Part shown: positions 1-5,794 of the stretch, one piece after another
Position numbering within the stretch: the stretch's first letter is position 1
Layout: every line of letters begins with the position of its first letter
From: Pseudomonadota bacterium
Lineage (GTDB): Bacteria > Pseudomonadota > Alphaproteobacteria > Rhodospirillales > Casp-alpha2
Assembly (NCBI GenBank): GCA_027620395.1
Contig: JAQBZY010000097.1
Location: 1 to 6,162, forward strand
Length of the DNA stretch: 6,162 nt
Direction of reading: 5' to 3'
The notes under the pieces: generated by a model
The model's database searches: none
The model's input: only the letters and a program-made list of their open reading frames with translations
Told to the model about the DNA's origin: nothing
Made by a program: the position numbers and the translations under genes

Positions 1-238
1 CGCGTGCCGTGCTGGCATTCAACGCCGCCAAATCACTCAGATCGGCGCCGGCGGAGAACGCCCGCTCGCCCTTACTCATCAGGACGACGACCCGGAGTCC
101 GGCATCGCCGGCCAGATCGCTTGCGGCTTCGGTCAGGGCTTGGACGGTGGCCCGGTCGAGGGCGTTGCCTTTATGCGTCCGATCAATGATCAGCCGGGCG
201 GCGCCGGAAGTGTCGCGCTCGATTTCGACGGTGCTCAT
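1..238 (-). CDS. Enoyl-CoA hydratase/isomerase (crotonase) family protein, N-terminal part, cut by window edge
   Basis: Only the first 79 codons are present; the gene runs off the left edge. The protein begins MSTVEIERDTSGAARLIIDR and carries two crotonase signatures. The first is the KGNALDRATVQAL segment (residues 23-35), where the family has its N-A-L/M-xx-x-M element. The second is VVVLMSKGERAFSAGADL (50-67), whose AFSAGADL end forms the CoA-binding and oxyanion-hole region. Family members hydrate, isomerise or cleave acyl-CoA thioesters in the cytosol. The catalytic acidic residues lie further on, so the exact reaction cannot be told. The ATG at 238-236 overlaps the mak stop codon as ATGA. 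It is preceded by AAAGGA with a 5-nt spacer, inside the end of mak, so translation is probably coupled. This is the last visible gene of the minus-strand run. Confidence 0.9.
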   Translation of the reverse strand, partial: MSTVEIERDTSGAARLIIDRTHKGNALDRATVQALTEAASDLAGDAGLRVVVLMSKGERAFSAGADLSDLAALNASTAR

Positions 239-1179
239 GTTGGTCCTTTCTTGCGGTGCTTCAAATCCGGCGGCCAAAGCCAAGCCGCGCCCCTGACGCC
301 GGAGCTGTCGCCGTGCTGGTTCCGGAGCATCTTGGTATCGCAACTGTCGGAGAAAACCCACGCTTGCCACATCGCCGGCACGTCGGCGTAGAGGCGTTCG
401 ATGTTGGAAAGTCCACCACCGAGGACGATCACATCGGGATCGAGAACATTGATGACGCCGGCCAGCGCCCGGGCCAGGCGGTTGGTGTAGCGATGCAGGC
501 TGGCGACGGCGGCGCCGTCGCCTGACGCGGCGCTGGCGGCGATGTCGGTGGGGCTCGTTGGGCCGCCACCCAGCCGCTCATGGTCACGGGCCAAGCCCGG
601 ACCGGAAAGAAATGTCTCGATGCAGCCGGCGCGGCCGCAATAGCAGTCCGGTCCGGGACGTTCGTCGATGCCGTCCAGAACCTGCATCCAAGGCAACGGG
701 TTATGGCCCCATTCGCCGGCGATGGCGTTGCGACCGGCAATCGCCCGGCCGCCGATGGCGATGCCGCCGCCGACGCCGGTCCCCAAAATGACGCCGAACA
801 CGACATCCGAACCGGAACCGGCGCCGTCGACCGCTTCCGACACCGCGAAGCAGTTGGCGTCGTTGGCGACGCGCACCGGACGGCCGAGGGCGGCCTCTAG
901 GTCGCGGTCGAAGGGGTGGCCTATCAGCCAGGTCGAGTTAGCGTTTTTCACCAAGCCGGTGGCCGGCGAGACCATGCCGGGAATGCCGACGCCGACCGGC
1001 GTCTTGGAATCGCAGCTAGAATCGGCGGCCAATGCCGCCACCAGATCAATGACGGCATGGACGGTGCCGCCGTAGTTATCACGCGGGCTCGGTATCCGCC
1101 GACGCGCAATCTCGCGGCCATCGTCGCCGAGCACGATGCCTTCGATCTTGCTGCCGCCTAGGTCGATGCCGATCCGCAT
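235..1179 (-). CDS. mak: ROK-family fructokinase / mannokinase, Mak-type
   Basis: A 314-residue cytosolic sugar kinase that phosphorylates fructose (and usually mannose) with ATP. The N-terminal phosphate-binding motif is IDLGGSKIEG (residues 5-14). GVGIPGMVSPATGLVKNANSTW (63-84), written here in shortened form as GVGIPG...KNANSTW, is typical of E. coli Mak. NDANC (106-110) supplies the catalytic Asp107. LGTGVGGG (132-139) binds phosphate. The ROK zinc site is complete: EWGH with His159, then Cys179, Cys181 and Cys186 in CYCGRAGC. DPDVIVLGGG (247-256) and HGDSSGVRGAAWLWP near the C-terminus also match Mak closely from memory. The frame stays open to 1263, but that would overlap the cupin gene. 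MRIGIDLGG is the normal ROK start, so I choose 1179; no clear Shine-Dalgarno sequence precedes it. About ten residues (roughly DLKHRKKGPT) extend past the usual Mak end. Specificity between fructose and other hexoses is inferred. Confidence 0.93.
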   Translation of the reverse strand: MRIGIDLGGSKIEGIVLGDDGREIARRRIPSPRDNYGGTVHAVIDLVAALAADSSCDSKTPVGVGIPGMVSPATGLVKNANSTWLIGHPFDRDLEAALGRPVRVANDANCFAVSEAVDGAGSGSDVVFGVILGTGVGGGIAIGGRAIAGRNAIAGEWGHNPLPWMQVLDGIDERPGPDCYCGRAGCIETFLSGPGLARDHERLGGGPTSPTDIAASAASGDGAAVASLHRYTNRLARALAGVINVLDPDVIVLGGGLSNIERLYADVPAMWQAWVFSDSCDTKMLRNQHGDSSGVRGAAWLWPPDLKHRKKGPT

Positions 1180-1222
1180 GCCAACATTGTAGACGCCGGG
1201 ACGGCCGTCGCCTACGGGAATG

Positions 1223-1893
1223 CTAGCGGGCGGCGGGTGCCGTGAGAACCTCGCTCCCCGCAATCAGGTGGCCGACCTTTACATAGATCAGGCAGCCGCT
1301 GTCGGAGAACGGCTGATGCGTGCTGCCATCCGGATTGCGGAGCCAGGTGCCGGCCGGATAGCGGCCATGTTCGTCGGCGAACTCGCCTTCGAGAACGAAT
1401 ATCTCCTCGCTACCGAAATGAGTATGCCGGCTGAAATGCGTGCCCGGCCGCCAACGCACCAGCGCCACGGATTCGCTGCCGTATTCGTGCAGCGGAAGAA
1501 CTTCCAGCCCATCGACGAGGCCGGGCACAAATGGCGCGTGGCCGATGTCGACAGTCGTCTGTTCGCCGTCACCGTCTTGGAACTGCCACAGCTTGACGAA
1601 GATCGTCGCGCATGCCGGCTTCCCGAAGGATTGCGAACGTAGTGACCTGGACCGTAGTCGCCGTTCTCGTCAGAGAAGACACCGTCCAGCACGAAATATT
1701 CCTCGCCACCGGTGTGGACATGCGCCGGAAAGGAACTCCCCGGCGCATATCGGACAACCGAAGTGGCCCTGGCAATTTCGTCACCGATACGGTCCAAGAG
1801 CCGTCGCTCGACGCCTGGGCTTGGTGACGGCGACCACGGCGTGTCTCCAGGGAGATCGACGACTCGGACAGAAAAATTATCATTCAAATTCAT
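1223..1893 (-). pseudogene. Two-domain ChrR-type cupin protein with a -1/+2 frame break
   Basis: The gene starts at ATG 1893-1891, with GGAG about 8 nt upstream. The first frame encodes [17 protein letters not shown] and then cupin domain 1: [17 protein letters not shown] with metal-ligand candidates His58, His60 and Glu64, ending NPSGSRH (His94, codon 1614-1612). Homology then jumps to another frame: [11 protein letters not shown] from 1612, the linker, and cupin domain 2 ([17 protein letters not shown], then [20 protein letters not shown]), stopping at 1223. Intact members of this family (cupins like the C-terminal domain of ChrR, the anti-sigma partner of RpoE) are about 220-230 residues, matching the sum of both parts. 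Without correction, the first frame would read about 107 unrelated residues to a stop at 1288. The break could be a real mutation or a sequence error. All metal ligands survive in both halves, so decay, if real, is recent. The gene lies 19 nt after the GST stop. Confidence 0.85.
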
Positions 1894-1912
1894 GATCGGC
1901 TCCGTTTCGCGT

Positions 1913-2539
1913 TCAAGCCGCGGCTTTCGCGCTTGGGCGTGTCGAGACGCGCCGGCGCCAGGCCAAAAGGTTCCCGCAGTCGCCCGGAATTTGCAAATCG
2001 ACGAAATCGGCAAACGCAAACCCGGCCATGGCGGTAATGTCCGCGACGGTGAAACGGTCACCGGCGAGAAACGAACGTTCCGCCAGTAACGTATCCATCC
2101 AGTGCATCGTTGCAATGGCGCGATCGCGTTGATGGCGGCCCCAGTCGGCATTCTGGTAGGTCTCGATGTTTGCTCCGAGGCCGTCGGTGGCGTGATGGAA
2201 ATAGGCCGCGATGGCATCCAAGAGGCCGCCTTCGATCTTCCGCTGCATCATGTGGATGACGGCGCGTTCCTTTGGATCGGTGCCGGTCAACTCCGTGGTA
2301 CCTGATAAATGGTCGATATATTCAGTAATTGCGGTGCATTCTGAAATCGTGATGCCGTCGTCGAGTTCAAGAACCGGGACCGTGGCCGAAGGGTTCTTGG
2401 CTAAAAATTCCGGCCGACGGTGTTCTCCAGCCGTTACGTCGATGGCAACGAAAGTGACCTGGTCGAGCAATCCCTTCTCAGCGAGCGCGATGCGTATGCG
2501 GGCTGGATTGGGGAAACCTTTGTGTTCATAGATTTTCAT
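1913..2539 (-). CDS. Glutathione S-transferase family protein
   Basis: A 208-residue cytosolic protein, the usual GST length. The N-terminal thioredoxin-like domain runs from [27 protein letters not shown] contains the cis-Pro55 that positions glutathione. [10 protein letters not shown] (66-75) is the gamma-glutamyl-binding element, normally E-S, here S66-E67. The C-terminal helical domain includes the N-capping box in [14 protein letters not shown] (157-170). The family conjugates glutathione to electrophiles or reduces or isomerises them; the substrate cannot be read from sequence. The frame opens further upstream to 2605, but that leader (MYYISIISTDRY...) is AT-rich, lies in the operator region and has no homology. 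ATG 2539-2537 follows AGGGA by about 9-10 nt and gives the normal family start. It is the first gene of the minus-strand run and diverges from tetR, so it is probably repressed by that protein. Confidence 0.93.
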   Translation of the reverse strand: MKIYEHKGFPNPARIRIALAEKGLLDQVTFVAIDVTAGEHRRPEFLAKNPSATVPVLELDDGITISECTAITEYIDHLSGTTELTGTDPKERAVIHMMQRKIEGGLLDAIAAYFHHATDGLGANIETYQNADWGRHQRDRAIATMHWMDTLLAERSFLAGDRFTVADITAMAGFAFADFVDLQIPGDCGNLLAWRRRVSTRPSAKAAA

Positions 2540-2568
2540 TCTGGTGGTTCCCTGTGAGATAAAGCATA

Positions 2569-2588
2569 TATATCTATCAGTAGATATA
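2569..2588. promoter_or_regulatory. Perfect 20-bp palindrome, likely TetR-family operator
   Basis: TATATCTATCAGTAGATATA: two perfect 8-bp arms (TATATCTA / TAGATATA) around TCAG. It sits in the 122-bp gap between the divergent GST and tetR genes and overlaps candidate -10 sequences for both directions. Size, symmetry and position are those expected of an operator for a dimeric TetR-family repressor. Binding by the neighbouring protein is inferred, not shown. Confidence 0.7.
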
Positions 2589-2597
2589 ATACTGATA
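2575..2597. promoter_or_regulatory. Second inverted repeat overlapping the palindrome
   Basis: TATCAGTA (2575-2582) is repeated inverted as TACTGATA (2590-2597) with a 7-nt spacer, 23 bp in all. It shares the right-hand part of the 20-bp palindrome, with its dyad axis shifted by about 7-8 bp. It may be a second dimer-binding site on the same DNA, or the true operator. Confidence 0.55.
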
Positions 2598-2603
2598 TAA
2601 TAC
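2583..2603 (+). repeat. Tandem 10-bp repeat GATATAATAC with 11-bp period, carrying two TATAAT boxes
   Basis: GATATAATAC occurs at 2583-2592 and again at 2594-2603, separated by a single T. Each copy holds a perfect TATAAT (2585-2590 and 2596-2601) reading towards tetR. Either could be the tetR -10 element; neither has a good -35 at 16-18 bp. The spacing is about one helical turn. Confidence 0.6.
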
Positions 2604-2613
2604 ATCTTCCCAA
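2586..2613 (-). promoter_or_regulatory. Candidate promoter for the GST-cupin-mak-crotonase run
   Basis: On the minus strand TTGGGA (2613-2608) lies 16 nt before TATTAT (2591-2586; five of six matches to TATAAT). A rival pair is TTGACG (2624-2619) with TTATAT (2600-2595) at 18 nt. Either -10 falls inside the inverted repeats at 2569-2597, so a bound repressor would block transcription. Assigned by eye from consensus only. Confidence 0.4.
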
Positions 2614-2629
2614 TTGGCCGTCAAGAGCC

Positions 2630-2639
2630 TATCTATCAG
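2630..2639 (+). repeat. Second copy of TATCTATCAG half-site, upstream of the tetR ribosome binding site
   Basis: TATCTATCAG here is identical to 2571-2580 in the main palindrome, 59 bp away. It is followed at 2643-2646 by GTAG and then AAAT, so a degraded right arm (TAGA at 2644-2647) may be present with a longer spacer. It could be a weaker auxiliary operator for autoregulation. A ten-base match in a 122-bp gap is unlikely to be chance, but the function is inferred. Confidence 0.45.
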
Positions 2640-2661
2640 ATGGTAGAAATGTGAGGTTGCG

Positions 2662-3210
2662 ATGCCCCGTAAGACAGATGCACGGTCCGAAATCCTTGAT
2701 GCCGCCGAACGCCGGATCAGGCTCAACGGCTACAACGGCTTCAGTTTCCGTGATATTGCTGCCGACATCGACGTCAAGTCAGCCAGTATCCATTACCACT
2801 TTCCGACCAAAGGGGATCTCGGCGCAGCGGTGATCGATCGTTATTCGGAGATTTTTTTCCGCCTGGTCGAGGAAGGCGGCAAAGCCGGAAATGATTGGGT
2901 AGGGCGTTATGTGGCGAGATTTCGCCATGCGCTGCTAAAGGATCGGATGGTCTGCCTCTGCGGTATCCTTGGCGCTGAAATATCCGGCCTGCCGGTCGCA
3001 GTGGCCGATGCCGCACGGACTTTCTTTCTAAAAGGTAGGCTGCGGTTGGCAGAGAACTTGGTCGTCGGCGGACTTTCACCGGCGGACGCCGACGCCCGGG
3101 CGCTGTCGCTCATCGCCGCGTTGCAAGGCGGTCTGATTGTCGCGCGGTCGTTGGACGATCCGGCAGCATTTGAGAGCATCGTCAGGGTGGCGCTGGACGG
3201 CTTGAATTGA
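2662..3210 (+). CDS. TetR/AcrR-family transcriptional repressor
   Basis: A 182-residue protein of normal TetR-family length. The N-terminal DNA-binding domain reads RSEILDAAERRI, GYNGFSFRDIAADIDVKSAS and IHYHFPTKGDL (residues 8-53), with the recognition helix around residues 38-46. The rest is helical and forms the ligand-binding and dimer domain. LCGILGAEISGLP and the C-terminal ALQGGLIVARSLDDPAAF are typical of one TetR C-terminal subfamily. The ATG at 2662 follows GAGG (2653-2656) by 5 nt. A GTG at 2651 opens only a different, unrelated frame. It diverges from the GST gene with palindromes between them, the standard layout for a local repressor controlling itself and its neighbour. The inducer is unknown; the GST suggests an electrophilic compound and mak a sugar link, both weak guesses. 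Confidence 0.93.
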   Translation: MPRKTDARSEILDAAERRIRLNGYNGFSFRDIAADIDVKSASIHYHFPTKGDLGAAVIDRYSEIFFRLVEEGGKAGNDWVGRYVARFRHALLKDRMVCLCGILGAEISGLPVAVADAARTFFLKGRLRLAENLVVGGLSPADADARALSLIAALQGGLIVARSLDDPAAFESIVRVALDGLN

Positions 3211-3397
3211 AGTCGCCGCGAGGCCCAGGGCTGTCGCCTCACTCACGCACGGCAACCCGACATTTCGCGCTACCTACGAAATATAGCGGTAATTAACCGA
3301 AAACACACTAATTTCTGTTTCCACTGTGGGTGGGCTCAGATAAACCATTGTGATTCCGAGCTTTTGCACTGGGATTTGCGAGGGGGGAAGGTTAAGC
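3211..3397. other. 187-nt spacer between tetR and the helix-turn-helix gene
   Basis: No gene is supported here. The first half is GC-rich with only weak hairpins (GAGGC ... GCCTC at about 3220-3240, no T-run). The second half is more AT-rich. ATTTCG (3262-3267) is mirrored by CGAAAT (3277-3282), and CGCTA (3268-3272) by TAGCG (3284-3288), giving two interleaved short inverted repeats. CGGT/ACCG flanks AATTA at 3288-3299. This half probably holds the promoter of the next gene, but I find no convincing -35/-10 pair. Confidence 0.4.
3381..3391 (+). promoter_or_regulatory. Strong Shine-Dalgarno sequence that decides the start at 3398
   Basis: AGGGGGGAAGG ends 6 nt before ATG 3398. It is by far the most purine-rich ribosome binding site in the window, and it favours 3398 over the upstream in-frame GTG at 3350. 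Confidence 0.65.
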
Positions 3398-3820
3398 ATG
3401 CAGGCCGGCTGGGATTCCGATTGCATGGACGTGAGGCCGGTATTCAGGGGGCTTGCCGAGGCGGGGATCGCTGGCAAGGACATCGCCGAGATACTGTGCG
3501 TCGCACCCTCGACCGTCAGCAAGTGGCGTCGCGGCACGCTGTGCCCGCCGGACGCCTCATTACAATTCATGACTTTGGTCCTTGCCGATCGGATCGGGTC
3601 CCGCGAACGGACCTTGGATGCGATGGTCGACGCGCCGTTGGCATGGCGGCTCGGCCGTGAGTCGGAAATGTCGGCGATGCGTCAGGCATTGCGCCAGCAG
3701 GAAGCCGCCAACCGGGCGCTACCGGCGGCGGCGATCCGTGATGGTGCGCTGCTCTATCGGGCTTGGTTGGCCAAAATGTCGCCGATGCAGCCTTGGCGGC
3801 GCAGCGAGCGGGCAGCATGA
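3398..3820 (+). CDS. Small helix-turn-helix protein, unrecognised family
   Basis: A 140-residue predicted DNA-binding protein. Residues about 15-47 form a clear helix-turn-helix: FRGLAEAGIAGKDIAEIL, then APSTVSKWRRGTLCPP, like the Xre or phage-repressor type where S-T-V-S-K-W starts the recognition helix. The remainder (50-140) looks helical, rich in Ala and Arg, with a Gln/Arg/Ala stretch around 88-110 that could be a short coiled coil. I do not recognise the family. The start is ATG 3398, backed by a strong purine-rich AGGGGGGAAGG (3381-3391) 6 nt before it. The frame extends to a GTG at 3350, but that leader has no such site. The stop overlaps the next ATG (ATGA), so the two are co-translated. 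No transmembrane segment is visible. Confidence 0.8.
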   Translation: MQAGWDSDCMDVRPVFRGLAEAGIAGKDIAEILCVAPSTVSKWRRGTLCPPDASLQFMTLVLADRIGSRERTLDAMVDAPLAWRLGRESEMSAMRQALRQQEAANRALPAAAIRDGALLYRAWLAKMSPMQPWRRSERAA

Positions 3821-4698
3821 GCGACCGGTTCGGCATATCCACGGACGGCCTCAAGGCGGCCTTGGCGATCAAGCAAAGTTACGGCCGGCATGAGCCACTG
3901 CTGATTCCGGGCGAGGAAGATAGGCTCCTGGTGCCCGAAAATCTGCTCAACCGCGACATCGATTTGCATGATTTCGAGGATCCGTTGGCATTGGCCGTGA
4001 TGTGCGCCCGCGATCCGGAAAGCCCGATGGCCTTGGCGGCGGCGGCCAGACTTTGTCCGATCGGCAACCGCACCGAACTTGTGGCGGGCGTGTTCTCGAT
4101 CGTCGCCGACACGTCGCGTCACGAACTGGTCCGGGAGTGCTTGCGCCACGTTTCCGAGCACGCCTTCGAACCGGACAGCATTGCCCGCATCACCAAGCAC
4201 GCATCGCATTTCGTTTTCGAAAGCCGCCAACAATTCACTGCGGCGCTTCGCGATAACCTCAAATGTCTGCTCGACGGCGAGGTCGCGCCCCGGCAGTTCG
4301 TCCGCGAATTCTTTGAACTCACCGAGGCCGGAAATCTCAGAAACGACATCAGAAAGAAGCTGGTGCTAAGCATTCTGCTGTCGGTGTCGGTGCGCCCGTC
4401 GATTAAATTCCTGATGCTCGAAAACTTCCACCGATTGGCGAAGCCGGTGCGGCTGGGAATTATTTCAGCCGTCTTGAAGGCGGAACCAACGCGACATTCG
4501 GAATTCATCAAGGAAGAACTTCGCTACATTGTGGTCCAGGAAAAGGCGCTGCAGGACGGGCTCGACCTCAACGGCCGGCCGGCGCCGAAACCCGGTTTAA
4601 AGGTCAAAATGGCGCCGCCGCCGGCTTTCCTCTCAAAGCAAAAGTTTCAACCGAAAGTCGGCGATCCGCCGACGCAGCGCTACTGGTTTCAAATCTAA
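3817..4698 (+). CDS. Conserved-looking hypothetical protein, 293 residues, unrecognised
   Basis: I do not recognise this protein. It has no signal peptide and no convincing transmembrane segment, and looks cytosolic and mostly alpha-helical. Residues 55-115 (DPLALAVMCARDPESPMALAAAARLCP, abridged as DPLALAVMCARD...AARLCP, then ADTSRHELVRECLRHV) have the amphipathic helix-pair feel of alpha-solenoid/HEAT-like proteins. Residues 140-245 continue as helices (FVREFFELTEAGNLRNDIRK; KPVRLGIISAVLKAEP). The tail (252-293) changes character: it is rich in Pro and Lys (GRPAPKPGLKVKMAPPPAF), likely disordered, and ends RYWFQI. Start ATG 3817 overlaps the stop of the helix-turn-helix gene (ATGA). The frame is open earlier, from 3763, but that part lies inside the upstream gene. 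Coupling suggests a common job, for example a regulator and its partner. A toxin-antitoxin pair is possible but unsupported: the protein is large and shows no nuclease or kinase motif. Confidence 0.8.
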   Translation: MSDRFGISTDGLKAALAIKQSYGRHEPLLIPGEEDRLLVPENLLNRDIDLHDFEDPLALAVMCARDPESPMALAAAARLCPIGNRTELVAGVFSIVADTSRHELVRECLRHVSEHAFEPDSIARITKHASHFVFESRQQFTAALRDNLKCLLDGEVAPRQFVREFFELTEAGNLRNDIRKKLVLSILLSVSVRPSIKFLMLENFHRLAKPVRLGIISAVLKAEPTRHSEFIKEELRYIVVQEKALQDGLDLNGRPAPKPGLKVKMAPPPAFLSKQKFQPKVGDPPTQRYWFQI

Positions 4699-4762
4699 GG
4701 TGGCGTCCAGCCGGTCGATGGCGTAATTAGACGCCGCATCATCATCAGCCCGGCGGGATCAG
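4699..4762. other. 64-nt spacer with a weak hairpin
   Basis: GGCGT (4720-4724) pairs with ACGCC (4731-4735) around AATTAG; GGCGTC (4702-4707) could instead pair with GACGCC (4730-4735). No T-run follows, so it is not a convincing intrinsic terminator. It separates the unknown pair from the hydrolase gene, and read-through is possible. Confidence 0.3.
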
Positions 4763-5794
4763 TTGTCTTTCAAGCCTCACTATCCATTCGACGGCGAGCC
4801 GGCGCTCGGCACCACCATGGAAGTGGCGCCCGGCGTGCATTGGCATCGGATGCCACTGCCATTCAAACTCGATCACATCAATCTTTGGCTGCTGGAGGAC
4901 GGTGACGGCTGGGTCGCGGTCGATACCGGTATCTGCAACGATACGGTGAAGGCGGCTTGGGAAACGCTGTTCGTCGGCCGCATGGCCGGCCGGCCGATCA
5001 AGCGCGTCGTCGTCACGCATTTTCATCCCGACCACGCCGGCTTGGCCGGTTGGCTGACGGAACGGTTTTCGGCGCCGTTGATCATGCCGCTCGCCGAGTG
5101 GACGTTTGGCCGGATGCTGTGGTTGGACGGCAAGGATCAATCGTTGCAGGCATTCAAGGCGTTTTACAAGCGTGCCGGCTTTGACGCCGGGATGATGGAA
5201 ACGGTGGCCAAGCGGCTTGGCAACTATGCCCGCGTTGTGTCGCCGATCCCGGCCACGTTCCGCCGCATCGAAAATGGCGACGAGATCGACATCGGCGGCC
5301 GTGGGTGGCGGATGATCGTCGGCCGTGGCCATGCGCCGGAACATGCCTGTCTATATTGCGCCGAGCTCAATCTGTTGATTTCCGGCGATCAGGTGCTGCC
5401 CCGGATCAGTCCCAATGTATCGGTATGGCCGCAGGAACCGGAAGGCCGGCCGTTGGCGCTGTATCTCGAGAGCTTGGCGCGGCTCGGCCGGGAAGTGCCG
5501 GGCGATCCCTTGGTGTTGCCGAGTCACGACTGGCCGTTCAAGGGCTTCAAAGACCGGCTCGACGATTTGACCCAGCACCACCTGGATCGTTTGGACGAAA
5601 CGGCGTCGGCGTGCGCCAAGCCGAGCACCGGGGTCGAGGTTCTGGGCCGATTGTTCAAGCGTGAACTCGACGAACATCAGATGTTTTTTGCCATCGGCGA
5701 GACATTGGCGCATCTGCATCATCTGATCGACGAGGGTCGGGTCGCCATGATGGATGGCGACGACGGGGCCGGACGTTATGTTAAAGCTGCGTGA
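4763..5794 (+). CDS. Metallo-beta-lactamase-fold hydrolase (glyoxalase II / LACTB2-like) with C-terminal winged-helix region
   Basis: A 343-residue cytosolic metal-dependent hydrolase. The MBL motifs are in order: THFHPDHAG (85-93) with His86, His88, Asp90 and His91; GRGHAPEH (187-194) with His190; SGDQVLP (207-213) with bridging Asp209; and LPSHDWPF (252-259) with His255. This is a full two-metal site. Residues about 290-330 (VEVLGRLFKRELDEHQMFFA and on to LHHLIDEGRV) match the small winged-helix domain of the LACTB2-like group. Such enzymes cleave thioesters, nucleic acids or phosphoesters; the substrate here is unknown. The start is a TTG at 4763 with GGCGGGA a few bases upstream. The first in-frame ATG is 4817, but PHYPFDGEPALGTT before it looks like the usual family N-terminus, so I keep the TTG. 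The tusA-like gene 75 nt downstream may be co-transcribed. Confidence 0.92.
   Translation: MSFKPHYPFDGEPALGTTMEVAPGVHWHRMPLPFKLDHINLWLLEDGDGWVAVDTGICNDTVKAAWETLFVGRMAGRPIKRVVVTHFHPDHAGLAGWLTERFSAPLIMPLAEWTFGRMLWLDGKDQSLQAFKAFYKRAGFDAGMMETVAKRLGNYARVVSPIPATFRRIENGDEIDIGGRGWRMIVGRGHAPEHACLYCAELNLLISGDQVLPRISPNVSVWPQEPEGRPLALYLESLARLGREVPGDPLVLPSHDWPFKGFKDRLDDLTQHHLDRLDETASACAKPSTGVEVLGRLFKRELDEHQMFFAIGETLAHLHHLIDEGRVAMMDGDDGAGRYVKAA

Noticed and set aside
1220..1895. Plus-strand open frames opposite the cupin gene (1220-1642, 1440-1895)
   Set aside because: Both minus-strand cupin domains have clear metal-binding motifs; the plus frames are high-GC shadows.
1288..2217. A single 309-codon minus-strand gene covering part of the GST and cupin loci
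   Set aside because: Only residues from the ATG at 1893 to about 1612 are real cupin sequence. The upstream part is out of frame within the GST gene and the downstream part is out of frame within cupin domain 2.
3211..3245. Intrinsic terminator after tetR
   Set aside because: Only a 5-bp GAGGC/GCCTC stem with an 11-nt loop and no following T-run.
3374..3400. Sigma-54-like promoter (TTGCAC ... TTTGC) before the helix-turn-helix gene
   Set aside because: The -24 element lacks the GG, the spacing is one base too long, and it would place the start of transcription on or after the start codon.
3754..4233. 159-codon open frame on the minus strand
   Set aside because: It opposes the end of the helix-turn-helix gene and the start of the 293-residue gene, which have coupled starts and a good ribosome binding site. 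The antisense frame has neither.
3398..4698. Toxin-antitoxin module
   Set aside because: The order and coupling fit loosely, but the second protein is large and shows no known toxin motif, so there is no positive evidence.
4745..5344. 199-codon open frame on the minus strand
   Set aside because: It is antisense to the metallo-hydrolase, whose full motif set is on the plus strand; the antisense translation is rich in Arg, His and Pro with no family features.
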